From: Undibacterium sp.
GTDB taxonomy: Bacteria; Pseudomonadota; Gammaproteobacteria; Burkholderiales; Burkholderiaceae_D
Reading direction: 5' to 3'
NCBI GenBank assembly: GCA_030645915.1
Contig: JAUSNO010000016.1
Span: forward strand, 1-64,000
DNA: 64,000 nucleotides
In this document: positions 53,338-60,880 of the stretch, piece after piece
Layout of the letters: every line of letters begins with the position of its first letter
How positions within the stretch are numbered: position 1 is the stretch's first letter
Notes under the pieces: model-generated
What the model was told of the DNA's origin: nothing
The model's database searches: none
The model's input: the letters and a program-made list of their open reading frames with translations, nothing else
Made by a program: the position numbers and the translations under genes

Positions 53338-54627
53338 ATGTCTAACCATGAACCATCCTTAACTACTGAGAGTGTCAACGATCATGACAACATCGAGACC
53401 AATGTTAGCCGCCGCAGCTTCCTGCAAACAGCCGCACTTGCCACGGGTGCCGGCATGATGGCGCTGCGTACCGGCGGCGTGTGGGCTGCAGGCTCCGACA
53501 AGCCAGAAAAAGAAGAAGTGCGCATCGGCTTTATCCCGTTGACTGATTGCGCCTCTATTGTGATGGCATCGGTACTTGGCTTTGATAAAAAATACGGTGT
53601 CAAGTTCGTCATCAGTAAAGAATCTTCCTGGGCCAGCGTGCGCGACAAACTGGTCAATGGTGAACTCGATGCCGCCCACGTCTTGTATGGCTTGGTGTAT
53701 GGCGTGCAGATGGGTGTCAGCGGCATGAAAAAAGACATGGCTGTCCTGATGACGCTGAACAATAACGGCCAGGCGATTACCTTATCGAAAAAACTGGCGG
53801 ATCAGGGCGCGGTGGATGGTGCGGGTCTGGCCAAACTCATGCAGCGCGAAAAACGCGAATACACTTTCGCGCACACCTTCCCGACTGGCACCCATGCGAT
53901 GTGGCTGTATTACTGGATGGCAGCGCACGGCATCAACCCGATGAAAGACGCCAAGGTGATCACCGTGCCGCCGCCGCAAATGGTCGCCAATATGCGCGTC
54001 GGCAATATGGATGGCTATTGCGTGGGCGAACCATGGAATCACCGCGCGATTGCCGACGGTATCGGCATCACGGCAGCCACCACACAAGACATCTGGAAAG
54101 ACCATCCTGAAAAAGTGTTGGGCACGACAGCCGAGTTTGCCCAGAAATATCCCAACACGGCACGCGCCATGACTGCGGCGATATTGGAAGCGAGCCGCTG
54201 GATCGATGCCTCCATGTCGAACAAGATCAAGATGGCCGAAACCATCGCCGATAAATCCTATGTCAATACCTCGGTCGATGTGATCAACCAGCGCATTCTT
54301 GGCCGCTACCAGAACGGCATGGGCAAGACCTGGGATGATCCTAATTACATGAAATTTTTTAATGATGGCGCGGTCAACTTCCCGTATCTGTCCGACGGCA
54401 TGTGGTTCATGACGCAGCACAAGCGCTGGGGTTTGCTGAAAACTGATCCGGATTATCTGGCGGTGGCCAAGCAAGTCAATCGCATCGATATTTACAAAGA
54501 TGCGGCAGCCATGGCCAAGGTATCCGTACCGAAGGACGTCATGCGCAGCAGCAAGCTAATGGACGGCACGGTATGGGATGGAAAAAATCCGGCGGCCTAC
54601 GCGGCGTCGTTCAAGATCAAAGCCTAA
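53338..54627 (+). CDS. nrtA: Nitrate ABC transporter substrate-binding protein NrtA/NasF
   Basis: 429 aa. Twin-arginine signal at residues 24-30 (SRRSFLQ) followed by a hydrophobic stretch ending VWAAG, so exported by Tat. CmpA/NrtA family: EVRIGFIPLTDCASIVMASVLGFDKKYGV, KLVNGELDAAHVLYGLVYGVQMG, HTFPTGTHAMWLYYWMAAHGINP, MRVGNMDGYCVGEPWNHRAI. It captures nitrate or nitrite in the periplasm. First gene of nrtABC, behind the ANTAR leader. A sensor (NasS) identity is less likely because of the export signal. Confidence 0.94.
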   Translation: MSNHEPSLTTESVNDHDNIETNVSRRSFLQTAALATGAGMMALRTGGVWAAGSDKPEKEEVRIGFIPLTDCASIVMASVLGFDKKYGVKFVISKESSWASVRDKLVNGELDAAHVLYGLVYGVQMGVSGMKKDMAVLMTLNNNGQAITLSKKLADQGAVDGAGLAKLMQREKREYTFAHTFPTGTHAMWLYYWMAAHGINPMKDAKVITVPPPQMVANMRVGNMDGYCVGEPWNHRAIADGIGITAATTQDIWKDHPEKVLGTTAEFAQKYPNTARAMTAAILEASRWIDASMSNKIKMAETIADKSYVNTSVDVINQRILGRYQNGMGKTWDDPNYMKFFNDGAVNFPYLSDGMWFMTQHKRWGLLKTDPDYLAVAKQVNRIDIYKDAAAMAKVSVPKDVMRSSKLMDGTVWDGKNPAAYAASFKIKA

Positions 54628-54637
54628 GGAGTCCATC

Positions 54638-55546
54638 ATGAACACAATGGTACATGGCGTGATACGTGAGCCGGCAAGCCCTGTTGCATTAAATGTGAGC
54701 GCGGCAGCGGAGCCTGCAGCGTCTGTCATTGCAGCAAAACCGGAGAAGAAAGTGAAACAAAAATTATCCTTGCGGCCTTTTTTTCTGAGCGTGCTACCGC
54801 CTTTGATGGGGATAGGTTTGCTGATCCTGATCTGGGAAATCATCGCGGTAAAGACATCCAGCTTTCCATCGCCGTGGGTCACCTTGCAGGAAGCGATCAA
54901 GCTCTTTTCTGATCCCTTCTACCAAAAAGGGCCGAACGATCAGGGTATAGGCTGGAACATCTATGCCTCGTTAAAACGGGTGGCGGTGGGCTTCGGTCTG
55001 GCGGCGGCAGTCGGCATACCATTGGGTTTTCTGATCGGGCGTTTCAAGTTTTTATCCGGCATGTTTAACCCGATCATCAGCTTGCTCAAACCGGTCTCGC
55101 CGCTGGCCTGGTTGCCGATCGGCCTGCTGGTATTCAAGTCTGCCCATCCGGCGGCGATCTGGTCGATTTTTATCTGCTCGATCTGGCCTATGGTGATCAA
55201 CACTGCCATCGGCGTACAAAGGGTGCCGCAAGATTACATGAACGTGGCACGGGTGCTGAACCTGTCGGAATGGAAGATCATCACGCGCATCTTGTTCCCC
55301 TCGGTGCTGCCTTACATGCTGACCGGCGTGCGTCTCGCCATCGGCACTGCATGGCTGGTCATCGTCGCGGCCGAGATGCTCACTGGCGGTGTCGGTATCG
55401 GCTTCTGGGTCTGGGATGAATGGAACAATCTGAACGTGCCGCACATCATCATCGCCATCGTGGTCATCGGCCTGGTCGGGCTGATACTGGAACAGATTTT
55501 GGTATCGATTGCACGCGCATTTACTTACGAAGACGTGGGAACTTAA
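54638..55546 (+). CDS. nrtB: Nitrate ABC transporter permease NrtB
   Basis: 302 aa from the ATG at 54638 (AAGGA site, 10 bp after nrtA); the longer frame overlaps nrtA. A cytoplasmic N-terminus of about 55 residues precedes six membrane segments. PLMGIGLLILIWEIIA, ASLKRVAVGFGLAAAVGIPLGFLIGR, ISLLKPVSPLAWLPIGLLVF, and the EAA-like loop YMNVARVLNLSEWKIITRILFPSVLPYMLTGVRLAIGTAWLVIVAAEML are typical. It forms the nitrate channel. Confidence 0.95.
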   Translation: MNTMVHGVIREPASPVALNVSAAAEPAASVIAAKPEKKVKQKLSLRPFFLSVLPPLMGIGLLILIWEIIAVKTSSFPSPWVTLQEAIKLFSDPFYQKGPNDQGIGWNIYASLKRVAVGFGLAAAVGIPLGFLIGRFKFLSGMFNPIISLLKPVSPLAWLPIGLLVFKSAHPAAIWSIFICSIWPMVINTAIGVQRVPQDYMNVARVLNLSEWKIITRILFPSVLPYMLTGVRLAIGTAWLVIVAAEMLTGGVGIGFWVWDEWNNLNVPHIIIAIVVIGLVGLILEQILVSIARAFTYEDVGT

Positions 55547-55548
55547 TC

Positions 55549-56385
55549 ATGGAAACGACTATGGAAACGAAAATGGACAATCTGGAATCCAAATACATTG
55601 CCATCAACAACGTAGAGATGAAGTTCGATACCAAGAAGGGCAGTTTCCATGCGCTGCGCGATATCAATCTCAATGTGCGCAAGGGCGAATTCATCACCTT
55701 GATCGGTCACTCCGGTTGTGGTAAATCCACCTTGCTTAATCTGATCGCCGGCTTGACGACCGCCACTTCGGGCACGCTGCTATGTGCCAATCGCGAAATT
55801 GCAGGGCCGTCGCCCGAGCGTGGCGTGGTGTTTCAAAATCATTCGCTGTTGCCGTGGCTAACTTGTTTTGAAAATGTTTACCTTGCGGTGGAACGCGTGT
55901 TCGGCGCGACCGAAAACAATACCAAGCTGGTCAAGCGCACCATGGCGGCGCTGTCGCTGGTGGGCTTGACGCACGCGGAAAAAAAACGTCCGAACGAAAT
56001 CTCCGGCGGCATGAAGCAACGCGTAGGCATCGCCCGTGCGCTGGCGATAGAACCAAAAGTCTTGTTGCTCGATGAACCCTTCGGCGCTCTCGATGCATTG
56101 ACCAGAGCGCATCTGCAAGATGAGTTATTGAAGATCGTCGCCAAGACACAATCAACGGTAGTGATGGTGACGCATGATGTTGATGAAGCGGTATTGCTGT
56201 CGGATCGCATCGTGATGTTGACGAACGGGCCGGCGGCGACTATCGGCGAAATACTGAGTGTGCGTCTGGACAGGCCGCGCGACAGGGTGGCGTTGTCGCA
56301 GAACCCTTTGTATGCAGAATATCGCAGTTCGGTGCTTGAGTTTCTGTATCACCGGCAGTCGCATCCTGCCAAGGATGCTGCCTAG
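55549..56385 (+). CDS. nrtC: Nitrate ABC transporter ATPase NrtC/NrtD type
   Basis: 278 aa from the ATG at 55549, 2 bp after nrtB. Walker A GHSGCGKSTLLNLIAG, Q-loop VFQNHSLLPWLTCFENV, signature ISGGMKQRVGIARALA, Walker B VLLLDEPFGALDALTRAHLQ, switch VTHDVDEAV. The length equals NrtD; it lacks the NrtA-like C-terminal fusion of cyanobacterial NrtC, so symbols nrtC, nrtD or nasD are all used for such genes. The stop codon lies within the CTAG that borders the MITE-like element. Confidence 0.93.
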   Translation: METTMETKMDNLESKYIAINNVEMKFDTKKGSFHALRDINLNVRKGEFITLIGHSGCGKSTLLNLIAGLTTATSGTLLCANREIAGPSPERGVVFQNHSLLPWLTCFENVYLAVERVFGATENNTKLVKRTMAALSLVGLTHAEKKRPNEISGGMKQRVGIARALAIEPKVLLLDEPFGALDALTRAHLQDELLKIVAKTQSTVVMVTHDVDEAVLLSDRIVMLTNGPAATIGEILSVRLDRPRDRVALSQNPLYAEYRSSVLEFLYHRQSHPAKDAA

Positions 56386-56549
56386 CAGCCTGTCGGACTT
56401 AGGAGTTGTCGGCTGCAAAATCACCTGGACGGTGCATATTCCATCTGTTTTTTGGTCAATATCTAGATATTGACGTTGCAAATCCGATGAAATCTGCCCT
56501 CGCCCAGCCGATTTTTCGCTTCGACACCCTAAGTCCGACAGGCTGCTAG
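56382..56549. mobile_element. MITE-like element (168 bp) with 22-bp inverted ends
   Basis: CTAGCAGCCTGTCGGACTTA (start, 56382) is repeated as its exact complement at the end (to 56549); the arms pair for 22 bp and continue imperfectly. The interior, about 110 bp, has no coding capacity. If CTAG is a target duplication, the element proper is 56386-56545. Its left end supplies the stop codon of nrtC. No transposase with such ends is in the window. Confidence 0.8.
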
Positions 56550-56565
56550 TTTATTTGAACTATGG

Positions 56566-57345
56566 CATGGCTTGTCACGCACTGTTCATGCGGGTTTCTG
56601 ACCTGTCGTGTCTGTAAGGCGCATGGGTGTTGCGTGGTGGGCTTGCCTGTTGTTGGTTTTTTTGACCGATAGCGTTTATTTGCGATTGCTGGCCGGTGGT
56701 AGACCGGCGGCTACTTACCTTTTTTGCTTCGCCAAAAAAGTGTAAGCTAAAAAAGGCGACCGCGCTTCGCTGCCCTGCGGGTTCCCGGTTGTGCAAGTCA
56801 AAAAATGGGAAGTGTCCACAACTCGCTACGCTCAGACAAGGACACTTCGTTTTCCATTTTCTGCCTTGCACAACCGGCAGCTCAAAAGCGGAAGACAGAT
56901 CAAAGACAACGGCAAAACCGGTTGTGTAACGATTGCGCAAATAAAGAAAATTCAGTAGGCAATGACAATGTTTTTGAAGTTGTTTTTGAAGTTGTTCTTG
57001 ATGTTGACCTTAATCCGCTTGGGACGCAGCCGTTTGTGTGCTGCAGAAAATGGATCAGAAAGGTCCGTTGTTTGAGCCGTAGGCGAGTTTCGGACTTTTC
57101 CCATTTTTTGCAGCACACAAACGGGAACCCGAAGGGCAAGTCTGCGGTCGCCTTCTTTTGCTTACGTTTTCTTGGCGAGACAAGAAAAGTAAGTAGCCGC
57201 CGGGCTACCCCCGGCCAGCAATCGCAAATAAACGCAATCGGTCACTGACAACTTAGCACCGCCAACAAGACCAAGCCCACCACGCAATAGCCATGCGCCT
57301 CTCAAGCCAGGCGGCCTGAAGAACCGCATGAACAGTGCGCGTCAG
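56566..57345. repeat. Giant imperfect inverted repeat with inner hairpins
   Basis: Two related units of about 340 bp (56566-56905 and 57005-57345) face each other. Each consists of a family A element at the outer end, a shared GCGATTGCTGGCC/GGCCAGCAATCGC block with GGCTACTTAC/GTAAGTAGCC, a GGCGACCGC block, and an inner long hairpin. The inner hairpins have perfect stems of 13 bp (CCGGTTGTGCAAG, 56785 with 56865) and 16 bp (CCGTTTGTGTGCTGCA, 57030 with 57109) that differ in sequence but keep pairing. The centre has a 12-bp direct repeat of TTGTTTTTGAAG. Frames inside are not conserved enough to call genes. No gene lies in 56386-57385. Confidence 0.82.
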
Positions 57346-57385
57346 GCGTTGCATGCTATCGGCGCTTTGCCAGCCACGCAAGGCG

Positions 57386-59131
57386 TTAACGTACGATCAA
57401 GACATACAGCAACAGGATATTCATGACGATGGCGCTGATCGCAATGGCACGCCAGAGGGTGGCCGGATCACGTTTAAGCAAGGGGGTGCTGGCAGGCGCG
57501 GGCAGGGGGCGGGCGGCGCCGCGTTCCAGCGCCAGCAGAAATTCTTCTGCGGTTTCAAAGCGCTCTTGCGGATCACGTGCGATGGCTTTTAACAAGACAT
57601 TTTCCAGCCAGGCCGGCAGGTCGGGCCGGTAGCGGCTGGGTACTACCGGATCGCCAAATTTGGGTCGCTGAAACGGCTCGATTTCGCCATACGGATAATG
57701 CCGTGTCAGCAGGTAATACAGGGTGACGCCAGCGGCATAAATGTCGGTGTTTCTGGCCGCGCTGGCACCCTGGAATTGCTCCGGTGCCAGGAACGAAGGC
57801 GTGCCTGCCATGGTGTAACTGGCGCTGAGACTTTTGTCCTCCGCATCCAAACCTGATTGCGCCACTCCTAAATCCAGAATCCGGATTTCTTCATCGTCGC
57901 CCAGATGGACGTTGGCCGGTTTGATATCTCGATGCAAAATGCTGCGGCGGTGCAGCGCCCCGATGGCGCGCACCAATTTGCTGCCGTAGGTGATGACATC
58001 GGGCACAGTGAAATGCTGGCCCGCATCGAGCCGTTTTTGCAGCGAATCACCGGCGTGCCAGGTCGAGAGGTAGTACAGGAAATGTCTATGATCCGGCGTA
58101 ATCACCTGCGGGAAAAAGCGCGCTACCACACGTTTTGCCAGCCAGGCTTCATGCGCAAATGCCGAACGTTCATGCGGATCGTCGGCGCGCTCCGGCTGCA
58201 GGGTTTTCAGCACCAGTTTGCGATGGTGCTGCAAGTCGTTGACCAGGTAGAGCACGGTGGTTTGCGAGGTATGCAGAATATCCTCGACGACATAGCCGTC
58301 GATCATCTGGCCTACCTTTGTCTTGGGCGGTGCAGGCAAACTGCGTAATTCGGATAAGGCATCGCGCAAATCGCCTTCAGGCAAGGTGTTGATCTGCAGC
58401 ACAATGGCACTGCAGTTGTCTTGCGAGCCAGCGGCGATGGCCGCTTCACATAGCGCACGACTGGCCTGTTCCGGGGTGATTTTTTTCTGGCTGACTTGCT
58501 TTAGGAAGTCGGTCAGATCGTATTCGCTGATGGCTGACCAGACGCCATCGCAGGCCAGCAAGAACACATCGTTCAGGCGTGCCTCGCCCATGCCGTGATC
58601 AATCGCCAGGCGCGTATCCATGCCGATGGCGCGGGTCAGCACATGCTGCATCTCTGGCCGGTCCCAGACGTGATCCTGGGTGAGTTTTTGCAGCTTGCCC
58701 GGGGTATCGCTCCCATCGCTGCGTAGCAAATAGCAGCGCGTATCACCCACATGCGCCGTGTAATACATGCGCCCGCGCAGCACCAGCGTAGTGAGCGTGC
58801 TGGCCATGCCCGCCAGCTCCTTGCGCACGCTGCCCTGCTGCTGCACCCAGCTATTGATGGCAACCAATACCTTTTCCAGCGAGGTGGTGATCTCCCAGGT
58901 ATCTGGCGTGGCATAGTAATCGGTCAGCAAGCCGCGCACCGCATATTCCGATGCCTCGCGCCCGCCCTCGTTACCTGATACGCCGTCGGCGATTGCCGCG
59001 ATCACGCCCTTGCTGGACAGGTCAGGCTCGTTGGGCGTGACCATGCCGACAAAGTCTTCATTGCGCGGGCGTACGCCTGCGACAGAGTGATGGCCGGTAG
59101 TGACGATGAGTGGCATAAGTTCTTTGCTCAT
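57386..59131 (-). CDS. Fused PP2C phosphatase - Ser/Thr protein kinase
   Basis: 581 aa from the ATG at 59131; the extension upstream is unconserved, and a second ATG at 59116 is possible. No strong ribosome-binding site decides between them. N-terminal PP2C domain (about 1-240): VRPRNEDFVGM, IAAIADGVSGNEGG, AHVGDTRCYLLR, LLACDGVWSAISEYD, SQDNCSAIVLQI, with all metal Asp residues. Kinase domain (about 260-530): VLKTLQP Lys, ILHRDIKPANVHL, LDLGVAQSG (DLG for DFG), AGTPSFLAPEQFQG. C-terminal membrane helix (AISAIVMNILLLYVLIV). Such fusions recur next to narK and nirB in betaproteobacteria and probably tune nitrate assimilation; targets unknown. Confidence 0.92.
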   Translation of the reverse strand: MSKELMPLIVTTGHHSVAGVRPRNEDFVGMVTPNEPDLSSKGVIAAIADGVSGNEGGREASEYAVRGLLTDYYATPDTWEITTSLEKVLVAINSWVQQQGSVRKELAGMASTLTTLVLRGRMYYTAHVGDTRCYLLRSDGSDTPGKLQKLTQDHVWDRPEMQHVLTRAIGMDTRLAIDHGMGEARLNDVFLLACDGVWSAISEYDLTDFLKQVSQKKITPEQASRALCEAAIAAGSQDNCSAIVLQINTLPEGDLRDALSELRSLPAPPKTKVGQMIDGYVVEDILHTSQTTVLYLVNDLQHHRKLVLKTLQPERADDPHERSAFAHEAWLAKRVVARFFPQVITPDHRHFLYYLSTWHAGDSLQKRLDAGQHFTVPDVITYGSKLVRAIGALHRRSILHRDIKPANVHLGDDEEIRILDLGVAQSGLDAEDKSLSASYTMAGTPSFLAPEQFQGASAARNTDIYAAGVTLYYLLTRHYPYGEIEPFQRPKFGDPVVPSRYRPDLPAWLENVLLKAIARDPQERFETAEEFLLALERGAARPLPAPASTPLLKRDPATLWRAIAISAIVMNILLLYVLIVR

Positions 59132-59170
59132 TGATGCGAATAGGATGGGATGACAACGGCAAATATTTTT

Positions 59171-59289
59171 GTCCACGAAAAACACGAAAGGCACGAAAAA
59201 AAATCAAGATCAATGCGTGGTGTAGATTAGCCATTTTAGCCATTCTTTTTCGTGTTTTTAATGTCGTGTTTTTTGTGCCTTTCGTGGAC
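59171..59289. repeat. Inverted repeat of the CCACGAAAAACACGAAAGG type
   Basis: GTCCACGAAA at 59171 is complementary to TTTCGTGGAC ending at 59289, and inside both arms lie further CACGAAA/TTTCGTG motifs. It fills the gap between narK and the kinase gene. Similar dispersed repeats are widespread in bacteria. It may end or attenuate the narK transcript. Confidence 0.75.
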
Positions 59290-59310
59290 GAGAATTCAGA
59301 ACGCAATATC

Positions 59311-60525
59311 CTAAATCTTGGCGGTAGTCATCGCGGCCGATCCCCATGTTGTGCGCCAGCGTTTTTTTACCAATGATAATCCCAGCAAGGCAATCACGCC
59401 AAGGCTGGCAAAAATCGTCAATCCAACTTGGTAGCTACCGGTCAGTTGATGTGAATAGCCAAGGCTGGAAGCAAGATAGAAACCGCCGATGCCGCCGGCC
59501 ATGCCGACCAGGCCCGTCATCACGCCCATCTCCTTGCGGAAACGTTGCGGCACCAGCTGAAATACCGCGCCGTTGCCGGTGCCCAGCGCCAGCATGGCGC
59601 CGACAAAGACAATCACCGCAGCGGTAGCTGACTGCAACCCGGTAGAGGCGATAAACAGGAAAGCGGCAGCGATCACATACATCACCGACAGTGTCTTGAT
59701 GCCACCGATGCGGTCGGCGATACGCCCGCCCATCGGTCGCACCAATGAGCCGGCAAACACGCAGGCGGCGGTGAAGTAGCCGGCAGTCACCGGCGATAAG
59801 CCATATTGCGTATTGAAATAAATCGTCAATGAGGATGCCAGGCCAGAGAAGCCGCCAAAGGTCACGCTATAAAAGAACATGAACCACCAGGCGTCCTTGT
59901 CCTTTAAGACAGACAGATATTCACCCAGTGATTTGCTCGGCACATCGCCCGGCGCATCTTTGGCGAAGATGAGATACACGGCCAGCGCCACCAGTAAAGG
60001 GATAATCGCCAGACCAAACACATTGTGCCAGCCAAACGCAATCGCCAGAGAAGGTGCAAACAGGGCGGCGAACGCCGTGCCTGAATTACCTGCGCCGGCA
60101 ATACCTAACGCCGTGCCCTGGTGTTCCGGCGGATACCAGCGCGACGCCAATGGCAAAGCCACGGCAAACGCCGCGCCGGCTACGCCAAGAATGATGCCTA
60201 GCAAAAGCAGCTGTTCGTAGCTGTTCACGTTACCCAGCCAGGCCCAGCATAAGCCGACGATGACGATGACCTGTCCGATCAATCCGGCCTTCTTTGGTTT
60301 TAAATGATCGACCAAAATCCCCATGACGATGCGCAGTAATGCACCAGCGAGTAGCGGGGTAGCGACCACCAGCCCTTTTTGTGCGGCGGTCAGGCCAAGG
60401 TCTTTGGATATTTGAATGGCCAACGGTCCTAATAAGACCCAGACCATGAAGCTCAGGTCAAAATAAAAGAAGGATGCCAATAAGGTTGGCGTGTGGCCGG
60501 TTTTCCAGAATGAGGTTTTTTGCAT
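59311..60525 (-). CDS. narK: Nitrate/nitrite MFS transporter NarK
   Basis: 404 aa, 12 membrane segments, GGAGA site. NNP family: FFYFDLSFMVWVLLGPLAIQISKDLGLTAAQKGLVVATPLLAGALLRIVMGILVDHLKPKKAG, the nitrate-signature Gly-rich helices GAGNSGTAFAALFAPSLA and GNGAVFQLVPQRFRKEMGVMTGLVGMAGGIGGF, and SFGGFSG-like FGGFSGLASSL. It moves nitrate in or exchanges nitrate and nitrite. Divergent from nirB; each has its own sigma54 promoter. Confidence 0.94.
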   Translation of the reverse strand: MQKTSFWKTGHTPTLLASFFYFDLSFMVWVLLGPLAIQISKDLGLTAAQKGLVVATPLLAGALLRIVMGILVDHLKPKKAGLIGQVIVIVGLCWAWLGNVNSYEQLLLLGIILGVAGAAFAVALPLASRWYPPEHQGTALGIAGAGNSGTAFAALFAPSLAIAFGWHNVFGLAIIPLLVALAVYLIFAKDAPGDVPSKSLGEYLSVLKDKDAWWFMFFYSVTFGGFSGLASSLTIYFNTQYGLSPVTAGYFTAACVFAGSLVRPMGGRIADRIGGIKTLSVMYVIAAAFLFIASTGLQSATAAVIVFVGAMLALGTGNGAVFQLVPQRFRKEMGVMTGLVGMAGGIGGFYLASSLGYSHQLTGSYQVGLTIFASLGVIALLGLSLVKKRWRTTWGSAAMTTAKI

Positions 60526-60555
60526 GATGTCTCCAGTGTGTACAAATGGGCTATT

Positions 60556-60570
60556 GCAAATGCCGTGCCA
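60556..60570 (-). promoter_or_regulatory. Sigma54 promoter of narK
   Basis: On the minus strand TGGCACGGCATTTGC matches TGGCACGNNNNTTGC exactly, with GG (60569-60568) and GC (60557-60556) 12 nt apart. Transcription would start near 60545, about 20 nt before the narK ATG. Confidence 0.85.
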
Positions 60571-60651
60571 TCGAATTGGTGCGTGGTTTTGCTCTAAATA
60601 GTGGATTCAGCGCTCCTGGCTTGTGCGATGCACCAAAATTGCATGTGCTAA

Positions 60652-60668
60652 TGCAACTTTTAGGTGCG
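60652..60668. promoter_or_regulatory. Putative NtrC site between narK and nirB
   Basis: TGCAAC-TTTTA-GGTGCG closely follows TGCACC-N5-GGTGCA. It lies about 105 bp from the narK start and about 200 bp from the nirB start, so one enhancer could serve both sigma54 promoters. The 60526-60880 gap holds this site and the two promoters; I see no gene there. Confidence 0.5.
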
Positions 60669-60830
60669 ATGCACCGCTAGCGTGCTGTTCTTGATTTTTC
60701 TGCGGAGGCGTTGCGCACCAAATTATTTTCAATAAAACACGGTGATGGCTGCGTCATCAATCGTCAATTCGCCACTGTCTCCAGAGGATGTTCGGTCTGC
60801 GGGCGTGGCAATACGGCATGCGCTTAAGAA

Positions 60831-60847
60831 CTGGCACTGCTTTTGCT
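60831..60847 (+). promoter_or_regulatory. Sigma54 promoter of nirB
   Basis: CTGGCACTGCTTTTGCT matches YTGGCACGNNNNTTGCW except for the G after CAC. GG (60833-60834) and GC (60845-60846) are 12 nt apart. The start is expected near 60858, 23 nt before the nirB ATG. Confidence 0.82.
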
Positions 60848-60880
60848 TATAGGGAGGAGAGATCAGCAAAGGAGCCGGAC

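Noticed and set aside
56696-57248. Open frames of 77 and 147 codons in the giant inverted repeat
   Set aside because: They run through hairpin stems, differ between the two units, and lack ribosome-binding sites; the structure explains the sequence better.
60629-60643. TGCACCAAAATTGCA as an NtrC site
   Set aside because: Only 7 nt separate the TGCA ends instead of 9; the neighbouring 60652-60668 site fits better.
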